Origin: Abelmoschus esculentus
Lineage: Eukaryota; Streptophyta; Magnoliopsida; Malvales; Malvaceae
Reading direction: 5' to 3'
DNA length: 64,000 nt
Assembly: GCA_035048815.1 (NCBI GenBank)
Contig: JAUCBN010000047.1
Coordinates: forward strand, 11,746,001 to 11,810,000
The stretch's first letter is position 1; each line of letters begins with the position of its first letter. Position numbers and translations under genes: made by a program. Positions 1-9,292 of the stretch are shown here, piece after piece. Under the pieces are notes generated by a model. That model saw nothing but the letters and a program-made list of their open reading frames with translations. It had not been told where the DNA came from and ran no database searches.

Positions 1-115
1 TTAGGTTAGGGGTTGTGGTTAGAGTTTAAGAAATTAGGGGTATGGTATATTTTTTAGGGTGTAGGGTTTATCGTTTAGGATATAGAAAATAAGGGTTAGG
101 GTTTAAAATTCAATT
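1..115. repeat. degenerate telomere-like TTTAGGG words
   Basis: The first 115 bases are rich in imperfect TTAGGG/TTTAGGG words (gttagggg, ttttttagggtg, tagggtttat, aagggttagggttt). This matches the plant telomere word but is not a clean tandem array. It is best read as an old interstitial telomere-like tract or simple-sequence drift. No gene is visible here. Confidence 0.4.
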
Positions 116-190
116 TTATAGAATTTTTAACAAGAGGCATGATAAAGAGATAGAGGAATTCTACTTTGGTTTAAGGCTTATGCGAGATAT

Positions 191-390
191 TATATCATGA
201 ATCTTTTTCATCACGTTATTTATAGTTTATATAATTAGGTTCGTTCATCTTTAAGTAATTATTTGATATTTATTCATTCGTCTATTACAAGTAAAAAAAA
301 GGGTGATAATTCACCTTAAAAAATATATGAGATGGATGAATTTGATTGATTGGGACCACGGATGACGTGGTGGAAAGGGTTCATGATATA
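191..390. mobile_element. MITE-like inverted-repeat element, copy 1
   Basis: The left end reads tatatcatgaatctttttca and the right end reads ggaaagggttcatgatata. They form terminal inverted repeats of about 30 bp with mismatches, around a 200-bp AT-rich core with no ORF. The same terminal sequence recurs immediately to the right in inverted order and again at about 780, so this is one of a cluster of related elements. No clear target duplication was found. The superfamily is unassigned. Confidence 0.55.
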
Positions 391-399
391 GAGAGAAAT

Positions 400-782
400 T
401 ATATCATGAACCCTTTCCATCGAAAAATTATTAAGTGAACCATGTTCACCACGTCATCCATGGTCCCAATTAATCAGGACCGTTGATCTTAATTTTTTTT
501 CCAAGTGAATCATCATCTCTTTTCTACATGTATTTAGTGGGTGGGTAGTTATTAGGTAGTTATTTAAAGATCAACGGTCCTGATTACATGGACCATGGAT
601 GACGTGGTGAACAGAGTTCACCTAATAATCTCTTCTTTCCATCACATCATCTGTGGTCCCAATCAATTAAATTCACTTATTACGAGTAGGAAAGATGTGA
701 TGATTCACCTTAAAAAATATGAGATAAATGAGTCTGATTGGTTGAGATCACAGATGACGTAGTGGAAAGGATTCATGATATA
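400..782. mobile_element. MITE-like element, copy 2, with an inner inverted repeat
   Basis: The ends tatatcatgaaccctttcca (about 400) and ggaaaggattcatgatata (about 782) are inverted repeats of the same family as 191-390. Inside, 435-489 and 568-632 form a second inverted repeat, with arms of about 55 and 65 bp sharing the words tcaacggtcctgatta and ccatggatgacgtggtgaac. The likely history is a related element nested inside another. There is no coding capacity. Confidence 0.55.
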
Positions 783-1519
783 ATTTCTTTTTCTTTTTTA
801 TTAAAAATCATCTTTTAAAATTATTTTATTTAAAATATTTTATTAAAAATTTTAATGATTTCTATTATAAGGTATAAAACTTATTTATTATACGTTAAAA
901 TTATCTCACTTAAAATATTTTATTAAAATTTTTAATAACTTTTACAAGACAAATTTTATTTTTTACCCTGTTTTGAATTTTTCAACAAAATAAATTTTAA
1001 TTTTCCAATGATAAAATTATTATTTTATAATATTTTTTATTATTTTAAATCTACGTGAAAAATTAAAAAAAATATAAGACAATATTTAATAATTTAAAAC
1101 ATAAAGATTAAATCATAAAAAATTCCCTTTATACTCTTTTAAATAACTGCACATTTTTACTTACCGAACAACTTGATCCATAGCAAATTAAGGAACAATC
1201 AAATAAATCATTAATTGAAATGACATCTTATTTTTTTAAAAAAATCACAATCAAACAAATATCATTCCTTTCGTCTTATTAATTATATCGTATATTATTT
1301 TTTTTACAGAATTTTATGAAAAAATTATAAGATGTATAATAATTAAAATGATATATTTATTCTTAAAAATTAATTTTTATATTTTTTTAAAAATTAAAAA
1401 TAATAAAAAATAGATTTGTGTTAAAAAAATTAATTGTTAATGTGATAATTTAAATTAAATAATTTAAAATTTTAAAAGTGTCACTGATACTCAAAAAATG
1501 ACAGTTTAAAAAAAAATAT
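783..1519. other. AT-rich spacer, nothing recognised
   Basis: Very AT-rich sequence with many poly-A and poly-T runs. No ORF, RNA gene or clear repeat boundary was seen before the copia insertion. Confidence 0.6.
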
Positions 1520-1524
1520 CCATT

Positions 1525-1763
1525 TGTTGTGAATAAAGTAAAGAACAAGAATAAAATAGGAGAATAAAGATGAGAGACAAAAGGGGGAGAGATTTTATTA
1601 TATTCTCAAAGTAAAGGTTGTGTACAATGCTATGCCAAAAGTCTATAGTTATAGGCATAAGATGGAAACCCTAATTTCAATGGGTATTAAACCCTAATAC
1701 TAAAGCCCATTAAAGTGTAACTTAATATATGGATATCCACCATAAATAAATATATTTGTAACA
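1525..1763 (-). repeat. 3' LTR of the copia element
   Basis: 239 bp, with TG..CA termini on the plus strand, matching 6637-6875 with 5 mismatches. It is the 3' LTR because the polypurine tract abuts it on the inner side. Confidence 0.92.
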
Positions 1764-1774
1764 CTCCCCCTTGG
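1764..1774 (-). other. polypurine tract of the copia element
   Basis: Read on the minus strand this is CCAAGGGGGAG, directly inside the 3' LTR. That is the position and composition expected for the plus-strand DNA primer of an LTR retrotransposon. Confidence 0.75.
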
Positions 1775-2445
1775 ATATCCATGAAGATAATGTGTCTCGT
1801 TAAAACCTTACTAAGATAAAAACCCTGTGGGGAAAAAAAATTCTTAGTGAAGGAAAAAGAGTACACACATCTTTGATACGCATAACATGTTGCCTCATTA
1901 AAAACCTTACCAGGAAAACCCATTGGGACAAAACCTCGGTTAAGGGAAAAAGAGTGCAATGCGTATTTACTCCCCCTCATGAAAATATCACATAAGATCT
2001 TTGAATCTTCATAATTCAATATTGAATACAATCTTCAAATGTTGAAGTAGATCATGCACTAGTGGATAAATCTTTCAAATCATTGCTTGAAATGATTCAT
2101 TGAATATTATTCATCTGAAAATCATGAGGGACGAAACTTAAAGAAATATGTTTCGTTTTATCATATTTGATATATCCACCTTGAGATATAAATTTTGTAT
2201 TATCTCAGTACAAGATAACTTGCATCTTATCTTGTAAAAAAACATTCACATATCTTCAGGATATGTTTAGCCAAACACGGCTTTGCCTCTTGCATAACAA
2301 TTATTTAAAGGTAATGATCTCGTAGCACTTAAATAATATTTCTGGACCAGTTAAGATACGATGCTTCCAGATCAAAAATGTGTATATTGTGCTTTAGACC
2401 AAAAATATCATTACCCTTTTCGTGATGCGAAAAAAAAATATTTGT

Positions 2446-2667
2446 TTACGGTGAGAGACTTAACAACAACCATAAAGGTGATAAATAGATATGTGTTATG
2501 CATGTAAAGTCTCTTTCAATATTTTTCTGTATGTCGATAGATGCACAAGGATTTGAGGTCTCTTCACGAGTCTCAATGATATTCAAATCATCGACATACA
2601 CAATCAATAAAGATTCAGAGCTAAATCTCTTAATAAAAAGTGCTCGGGGAAATAATTCATATAGCAT
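2446..2667 (-). pseudogene. copia reverse transcriptase fragment (YVDD)
   Basis: The minus-strand translation contains LLIVYVDDLNIIET, the catalytic YVDD box of Ty1/copia reverse transcriptase with its usual hydrophobic flanks. The frame runs only 73 codons before stops, whereas an intact copia pol exceeds 1000 codons, so this is a decayed remnant of the enclosing element. Confidence 0.8.
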
Positions 2668-3411
2668 TATGCTAATAAGTATTCAATGAGGCGATCATAT
2701 CAAATACGCCTAAATTGTTTCAAGCCATAAAAAGATATATTCAATATGATTGAATAATGTTCTCGATAACTTGAATGAATTGCTTATGGCAATCTAAATC
2801 TTTCCGGAAGTTTCATGTAAATATTACTATCAAGAGGCTCATTCAAATAGGATGTAACAACATCCATTAGGCAGAAACCGAGTAATTTTATTTATTGCCA
2901 GACTAATCAAAATCTAAAAGTAGTTGCATCCACCACCGAGGAATATATTTTCCTCATAATCAATTTCATGTCTTTGTAAGAATCTTTGTGCAACCAAATG
3001 AGCTTTTTCATGATTTCCCCTTTTGATTTTTCTTTCTCACGAAGGCTCGTTTATATCCACGAGCTTTACACATTTCAATGCATGGGCTATAGGCCCCAAT
3101 ACTTCTCTTTTCAAAAGAGATTTTAGTTTCGCCTCAATTGCCTCTTTCGTGTTGGCCAATCATTTCTTTGTTTACATTGCCCAATTGACAATGATTCATG
3201 ATCCACATCATCAAATAAAATCTCTAGTGCTATATTGCATGCAAATATATTAACGACGTCGATTTAATTTCAGTTCCACTTATTACCATACATGACATAA
3301 TCTATTGAGATCTCTTTATTATCAGGTACCTGAGTCATGTCAATGTCTCTGTTGGAGACCATTTAATCTCTTCTAGAGATTTTCATAATCATTGATTCCT
3401 CGATCAGACCA

Positions 3412-3648
3412 TCATAAAATATAGCTCCTTTTCTTTTTCGAGGATCTCTTATCTTTGGAACTTACTTGTCTACTACGCTTTAAGCGTAAGTTAGACCCAT
3501 TAGCACCTAGAGTTTGTCCTTCCATGACATCAAATTTAATCGGAGCATTCATAGCTGGTATACGTGACTTAGTCACTCTTTTATGGTCAGTAAAATATCT
3601 GGCAATTGATTTGCTAAATGAATTATCCTTTGAACTTATAGTTAACAT
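3412..3648 (-). pseudogene. copia integrase/RT linker fragment
   Basis: The minus-strand frame carries NAPIKFDVMEGQ followed by LKRSRQVSSKDKRSSKKKR. This resembles the basic segment between integrase and reverse transcriptase in plant copia polyproteins (a Lys/Arg-Gly-Arg-Pro-x-Gly-Ser-Lys-Asp-Lys type motif). It sits upstream of the RT fragment in element orientation, as expected for integrase-RT order. The frame is short and broken. Confidence 0.6.
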
Positions 3649-4608
3649 TGTGTAGTACGTGGATCAATATGAGAAAAATGATAATTCATTATAACTTATT
3701 TCTTTTCCCAGCTATTTATTTTCTCCCCCTAATGTTGGGTAAACTGACTCATTAAAATGATAGTCAGTAAATCGGATTGTAAATAAATCCCCTATCAGAA
3801 GCTCTTATATATATTCCCAACAAAACTCATCTTTGTGCGTTGTGGTGGAGCAATTAGAACATATATCGCACACACAAAAAAATCTAAGATGAGAAATATT
3901 TGGTTCCTGACCAAAAACCATTTGTAATGGGGAGAACTTATGATCATTTGTTGGCTTGATGCGAATTCATGATACTACATGTAAAATTACATGTCATCAA
4001 CATTATCAAGACTGATTGTCTTTAGAAAATAATCTGGAAAATGTGCTCGTAATTTTATCAACTGAGCAAGTAGCCTCGCAAACACCAAGTTGCGGGTTAA
4101 TAACAAGGATACATATAACCATCTAGTCGATGCATCGATAAAATAGTATAATATCTAGATGATCTTTTAGAAAGGTGTATGGGCTCATATATTTATCACC
4201 TTGTATCCGTTCCAGAAAATTAATAGCACTCTATCTTAGATGTTGATGATTGTATAATCAAATTGCTTTCATAGCAAGTATCACGTGAAATATTACCATG
4301 AAGAAAATCTTAGTTCTTCAATAAATGATCACATGAAAGTGTCAACCAATTTTCGCATCATAATTGAACCGGGATGGTCTAACCGGTCATGCCAAATAAA
4401 ATTATCAGTAAACATATTGTTTACAATAGCACGAGCTTCAACTTGTACTAATTCTTATGTAGTACAATATGGATGACAGTGCATGTAATTTTGCCAAGAT
4501 TTCCTTATACTCGTAATATTGAGATAGTCAGCATCCCTTGACTAATATTCTCAATATATTTCTGTAAATATCTTTAAAATTCAATAAGTCTCTTTGCGAC
4601 TTTGACGA

Positions 4609-4730
4609 GCATAATACACTGTAAATATGAGATAAAGTCTCATTTGGCAATAACATATTTGCTCAACGGGCATAATGCACTGTAAATATGAGATAAAGTC
4701 TCATTTAGCAATAACATATTTGCTCTGTCG
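4609..4730. repeat. two-copy 61-bp tandem repeat inside the copia element
   Basis: Copies at 4609-4669 and 4670-4730 share gcataat(a/g)cactgtaaat and ttgctc with few mismatches. The repeat lies in the gag-protease half of the decayed element. It is a local duplication with no coding consequence visible. Confidence 0.7.
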
Positions 4731-5934
4731 GAGCTTTCTGTGATATTAGTACTTCCGGATATAGTACTCATATTATTCCCTTGCATTTAAAATGGGAAAA
4801 TGTACATAATTATGCACCTTTTAATATGTGCTTTATTTCATTCACTTCGGGGAATGAAAAATATGTGCTTTGTACCATTCACTTCGGGGAATGGAAAATA
4901 TTAAATATAGCACATTATATCAACTCGTTTATTTATCAAAGATAAGCTCTCAAAAGCTCTTCCGAAGCATTGATATTTCAGTACTTTGAGATATAGTACT
5001 CACATTTTCCCTTGTATTTAAATGGGAAAATATTTCTTATGCTTAAGTATAGTATGAGTACTTGCACTGTTTGCTTGGCATAAATAGCCATAATTCATTG
5101 TAGATTTCATTCCGGAAGTGATAATATTCTTCAAAGGATAAATTAACATAGAATGTAAATAAATAATATATAAAATAAATAAATGATAAATTAACATAAA
5201 GCATAAATAAATAATATGTAAAATAAATTAATATAAATATATAATAAACAAAATAAATAAAGATCAATTATTTCTTTTAGATATTATAAGAAAAATAAAA
5301 TAAATGGCGAATTATTCTCTTGAAGGACTATGAGAAAAATTATCAATATCCAATTGAGTTGGATCAATAACGCCATTATTTTTGTCACAAAGAAAATCTG
5401 ATTATATTTTCTTCAATTTATCATTCATGATTATGAATAAAGTCTGTAATGCTTCGGCGTTTGACAAGTACGAGATCAATGGTTTATACCATCACTTTGA
5501 TAACATAAAGATTTTTAATCTGATCTCTATCATTCTTGGCATCTTTACAATTCCACTTCTTGTGGATATAAATATTCTCAAAATAATCATCTTATCCATG
5601 TCTATTTTATGATCTCAATCATGACCACAATTACTAATGTGGCTTTTATTCATTCCGCTATATAATATCACATTCGCTTTAGGGAATGGAGCAGAGCCTG
5701 TTGGGCGATATTCATAATTTTTCATGAGCAACTCATTATTTTGCTCAGCCACAAGAAGGCAAGAAATTAACTTGGAATATTTCTTAAAGCCTTTTTCACG
5801 ATATTGTGTCTGAAGGACAACATTGTTGGCATGAAAAATGGAGTATGTTTTTTTTTTCTAACATATCCTCATCAATGATACTCTGACACATAATTGAGTT
5901 TTATTCACTAACCATATAGTGAATTATCACGTTT

Positions 5935-6128
5935 GCATTCACTTCAAGGAATGAAACAAATTCAATAATCGCATGGAATAAACATCATGCTTGCATTCAC
6001 TTCAGGGAATGACATAAATCAAATAATCGCATGGAATAATCATCATGCTTGCATTCACTTTAAGGAATGTCATAAATCCAATAATTGCATGGAATAATCA
6101 TCATGCATGCATTCACTTCAGGGAATGC
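5935..6128. repeat. 58-bp tandem repeat array in the copia gag region
   Basis: About 3.3 units begin gcattcacttca at 5935, 5993, 6051 and 6109 (period 58 bp). Each unit holds the imperfect palindrome cattcacttcagggaatg, which also occurs singly near 4840, 4880 and 5650. The array lies near the 5' (right) end of the element. Confidence 0.8.
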
Positions 6129-6621
6129 CTCCCATAAAAATTATTTGATCAAGACAATTTTCGTAACTTGAACTTGGGAGAAGTCTATAATCGAGTTTTT
6201 CGACATAAAAAAAATATTGTTTCCAAGCAAATATAAACTTTATAATATTCATACTATTAAATAGTAATTGATCAGCCAATATATATTCAATATATTCAAA
6301 GAATAAAAATTTAATCCTCATACGCGGCGTTGTTAAACCAGTCCACAAGGTCCTTTAAAAAGAACCTCCTTTGAGACCAGTAGCCTCGCAAAACGGGATG
6401 TCCAACCAATATACTCGGATTAAATTATTAAAACAAAATATTAATGACATGAAATAAACACATAATATCATTAGACAAAAATAGAAATATTTACATGAAA
6501 AAGAGAAAAATCATAATCATCATCGTATATATACTATTTTATAAATTAAATATAAAAGATTGAAAAAGAACATACCGGGTAAATCTTTGAAAAGACTTGA
6601 AATAAAAATCTTCTGAGCAAA

Positions 6622-6636
6622 CTCGTGCTGATAACG
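6622..6636 (-). other. primer-binding site of the copia element
   Basis: On the minus strand, directly downstream of the 5' LTR, the sequence reads CGTTATCAGCACGAG. This resembles the TATCAG-type primer-binding sites of plant copia elements. It fixes the element's orientation. Confidence 0.7.
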
Positions 6637-6875
6637 TGTTGTGAATAAAGTAAAGAACAAGAATAAAATAGGAGAATAAAGATGAGAGACAAAAAGGGGA
6701 GAGATTTTATTATATTCTCAAAGTAAGGGTTGTGTACAATGCTATGTCAAAAGTCTATATTTATAGGCATAAGATGGAAACCCTAATTTCAATGGGTATT
6801 AAACCCTAATACTAAAGCCCATTAAAGTGTAACTTAATATATGGATATCCACCATAAATAAATATATTTATAACA
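6637..6875 (-). repeat. 5' LTR of the copia element
   Basis: 239-bp direct repeat of 1525-1763, followed outside by the target duplication ccatt at 6876-6880. It carries TATA-like sequence and would hold the promoter of the minus-strand transcript. Confidence 0.92.
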
Positions 6876-6951
6876 CCATTCAAATTATTATAAAAATATA
6901 TTTATTAAAAAAAATCATTGAATGCTATTAAATATCATTAAAACTAGAGTT

Positions 6952-7847
6952 TAGGGGTATTCAAAATTAGGTATCCAAAATTTCGAGTACCCAAAGTTTC
7001 GGGTACCAATTCTTCAGGTAACATATTTCTCGACTTGTGTTACGGCCTGTGGTTTTCAGGTACCCACTAATCAAGTATTCGTAAATTCGAGTTCGGGTAC
7101 CAAATTAATTTTTTAATTTTTTTTAAAAATGACATAAGAAATACATAAAATTTGAAAATTTACAATACATACTTTAAATACAAAATTTAATAATTTAAAA
7201 TTAATTTTAAGTAAGAAATGTTCATATAAATATATTACCTGATTAGTTTACACAATAAACTTTACCGTACTTTTTTAGTTAATACATATTTAAAAGCTAT
7301 TACTTCTTGTGCTATTAGTATTACTGCGTTAAGAATTCACACACTAAAGAAAAAAAAAATAGTAAAGAATATTAACTTGACGGGTGAGTTATATAAAAAA
7401 TCTTGAGTTAATTTTGATCTCGGTTAATATACATATAAAATTAATGCATATTTAAATGAGTAAAATTCAATTTTTTTTCTAATTCAAAAAACTAAATTTA
7501 TTATTTTACAATGAATTTTAATTTTTTTACAATGAATCCCTAATCTTTTTTAAAATAATTTTTAAGGGATCGAGATTTAAAAATTAGATTGTTTGATTTG
7601 AGAATATAATGAATATAAGACTATTTTGTTTAAATAATAATTATATTTAAAAAAATGGGAACCGTGTATCCAAAAGCAACTGGGTATCTATAAATTTTTA
7701 ATTTCGTGACCCGAACTTGACCCGTGAAACGACAGGCTGAATACCTGACCCGAGTAAAAAAATTTGGGTAAATACATAATTATTTATATTCGGATAGTCA
7801 GATAATCGGGTTGAATCAGTCAGATCGGGTATTTTTGAATACCCCTA
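6952..7847. mobile_element. hAT-type non-autonomous element (about 0.9 kb)
   Basis: The left end TAGGGGTATTCAAAA and right end TTTTTGAATACCCCTA are nearly perfect terminal inverted repeats. The subterminal regions carry many copies of gggtacc/gggtat and acccgaac-type words, typical of hAT elements with repeated transposase-binding motifs. The flanks ctagagtt and ttaaagtt are 6/8 alike, consistent with an aged 8-bp duplication. No transposase ORF is present. Confidence 0.75.
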
Positions 7848-9120
7848 TTTAAAGTTAAACACCATTAAATTAATTAATAAAGATTAAAAATCTTAAGGAT
7901 TCAATCTAAAATTATAAATTAGTTTAAATAAATATTAATTAAATTATTTTTATATATAATACTTTTTAATTTTTTAAAAACAATTAGATGAAATATCAAT
8001 CATAATTTAAAAAATAAAAACCCTAATTTTATTTTTGACATTCCAACCGAAGCCGCCGTTAGCCGACGAGATCGTTGTCGTCGGATGAAGTCATTGGAGC
8101 TAGACCGTCGTTTTCTACCTTTCGCGCTGCAAATCCGACAAATTTACCCTCAAAAAACTAAATAATATTATACAATTATACAAAACTATATTTGAATATA
8201 ATATTATACGAATTCTAAAAAATGTTAAAAAAATTATAACTATTTTATAACCATCGGATACTGCATATGCCCATAATCTTTGTTTATATGTTTACTTAAT
8301 TTTTTAATTATTTTATAAGTTCATAATCAGTTTTTACATACTTTTCAAAAGTTATACGAAACTATTTAAATTATTTAAAAAAATTATTTTAATTATTAAA
8401 TTATTATTTTATGTAAACTTGTCACTAATGTTATATTTTTTATTTTAATTATTGGTGTTACTCTCTTCTTGTTTTGGTTATTAATTTATTGTTTCTTTCC
8501 TATTTTAGTCACTAAATTATTTTTTTTCATGTTTTCTTTTAAGTTTTTAAACAAGTGATCAAAATAATAAAAAAATATATTAATAATTATTTTATTAAAA
8601 ATAATATTTTGGTGATCAATAATAGACTAATAGTGTTTACCCAAAATCTTTTAGTATTTTCAAGTTAATTTCTATTAACTCAAATATAAAGAATTTATTT
8701 TTACATCATAAAACTTAAAACTAATAATAAATTAAGTAAATATTATTATGAAATCTACTGATTAGTCTAATGGTTAAGGACTTTTATATTGCCTCATTTT
8801 ATATAAAGTTCGAATCCCGATATAAAATATAATATTACATAAAAACAATAAAACTTTCATTTCTTTTTCTGGTTTCATTAAATATAAAAAGTACAATTAT
8901 AATAAATGATAATGCAAAAGAATCAAAAATTCTATATAAAAAACTGATTTATTAAGAATGATGGTAATAATAATAATGTCAATAGACAAATGAAGCCAAC
9001 CCAGCACATAAGTTTAGTGCAGTGGTGGTCTTGTGCTTATTTAGAGGACCTAAAGATGAATATTATTGATCATATTAGATAAAAAAATATTCTAGTACTA
9101 TGTCATATGTATGTATGTAT
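7848..9120. other. AT-rich spacer with one GC-rich islet
   Basis: Mostly AT-rich, without genes. About 8040-8150 is unusually GC-rich (ccgaagccgccgttagccga and gtcgtcggatgaagtc), which may be a relic of a coding exon, but no family is recognised. A tRNA-like fragment follows at 8760. Short (tatg)n runs occur near 9105-9120. Confidence 0.5.
8760..8825 (+). repeat. tRNA-related SINE remnant (pol III box-like)
   Basis: gattagtctaatggttaagg resembles a pol III A box and aagttcgaatcccg resembles a B box, about 40 bases apart. The cloverleaf stems do not close, so this is not a functional tRNA gene. It fits the head of an old tRNA-derived SINE, but this is a low-certainty call. Confidence 0.35.
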
Positions 9121-9256
9121 GAATGAATGGATATGGAGTTCATGCTGACACAATCTATAATATGATATTGTAATTGTATATGATGTATGAATGAATGGAT
9201 ATGGAGTTCATGCTGACACAATCTATAATATGATATTGTAATTGTATATGATGTAT
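9121..9256. repeat. 68-bp tandem duplication 3' of the pectin acetylesterase gene
   Basis: Copies 9121-9188 and 9189-9256 are almost identical (both start gaatgaatggatatggagtt) and are bordered by (tatg)n microsatellites at about 9105-9120 and 9250-9270. The array lies within 40 bases of the stop codon of the minus-strand gene, so it probably falls in its 3' UTR. Confidence 0.9.
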
Positions 9257-9292
9257 GTATGTATGTATGTTATGAATGGGGGTGCATGTGGA

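Larger units (their letters stand above)
1525..6875 (-). mobile_element. complete Ty1/copia LTR retrotransposon, minus strand, coding region decayed
   Basis: Two 239-bp direct repeats begin TGTTGTGAAT and end in ..ACA, and the whole unit is flanked by the 5-bp duplication ccatt (1520-1524 and 6876-6880). A primer-binding site lies next to the right LTR and a purine tract (read on the minus strand) next to the left LTR, so the element is transcribed right to left. The LTRs differ at 5 of 239 positions, about 98% identical. The interior keeps recognisable pol fragments (YVDD reverse-transcriptase motif at about 2581-2605 and an integrase-RT spacer segment at 3412-3648), but no reading frame longer than about 115 codons. 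It is therefore non-autonomous. Confidence 0.93.

Noticed and set aside
1..115. True telomere end
   Set aside because: Words are too degenerate and irregular, and genes and transposons follow; a real telomere would be an exact TTTAGGG array.
1687..2031. 114-codon minus-strand ORF at the copia 3' end
   Set aside because: Spans the LTR boundary and lacks RNase H motifs; stop-free by chance in the decayed element.
5935..6128. CRISPR-like repeat array
   Set aside because: Units are contiguous tandem repeats with no unique spacers, inside a plant retrotransposon.
8760..8825. tRNA gene
   Set aside because: A/B-box-like words are present but acceptor, anticodon and T stems do not pair.
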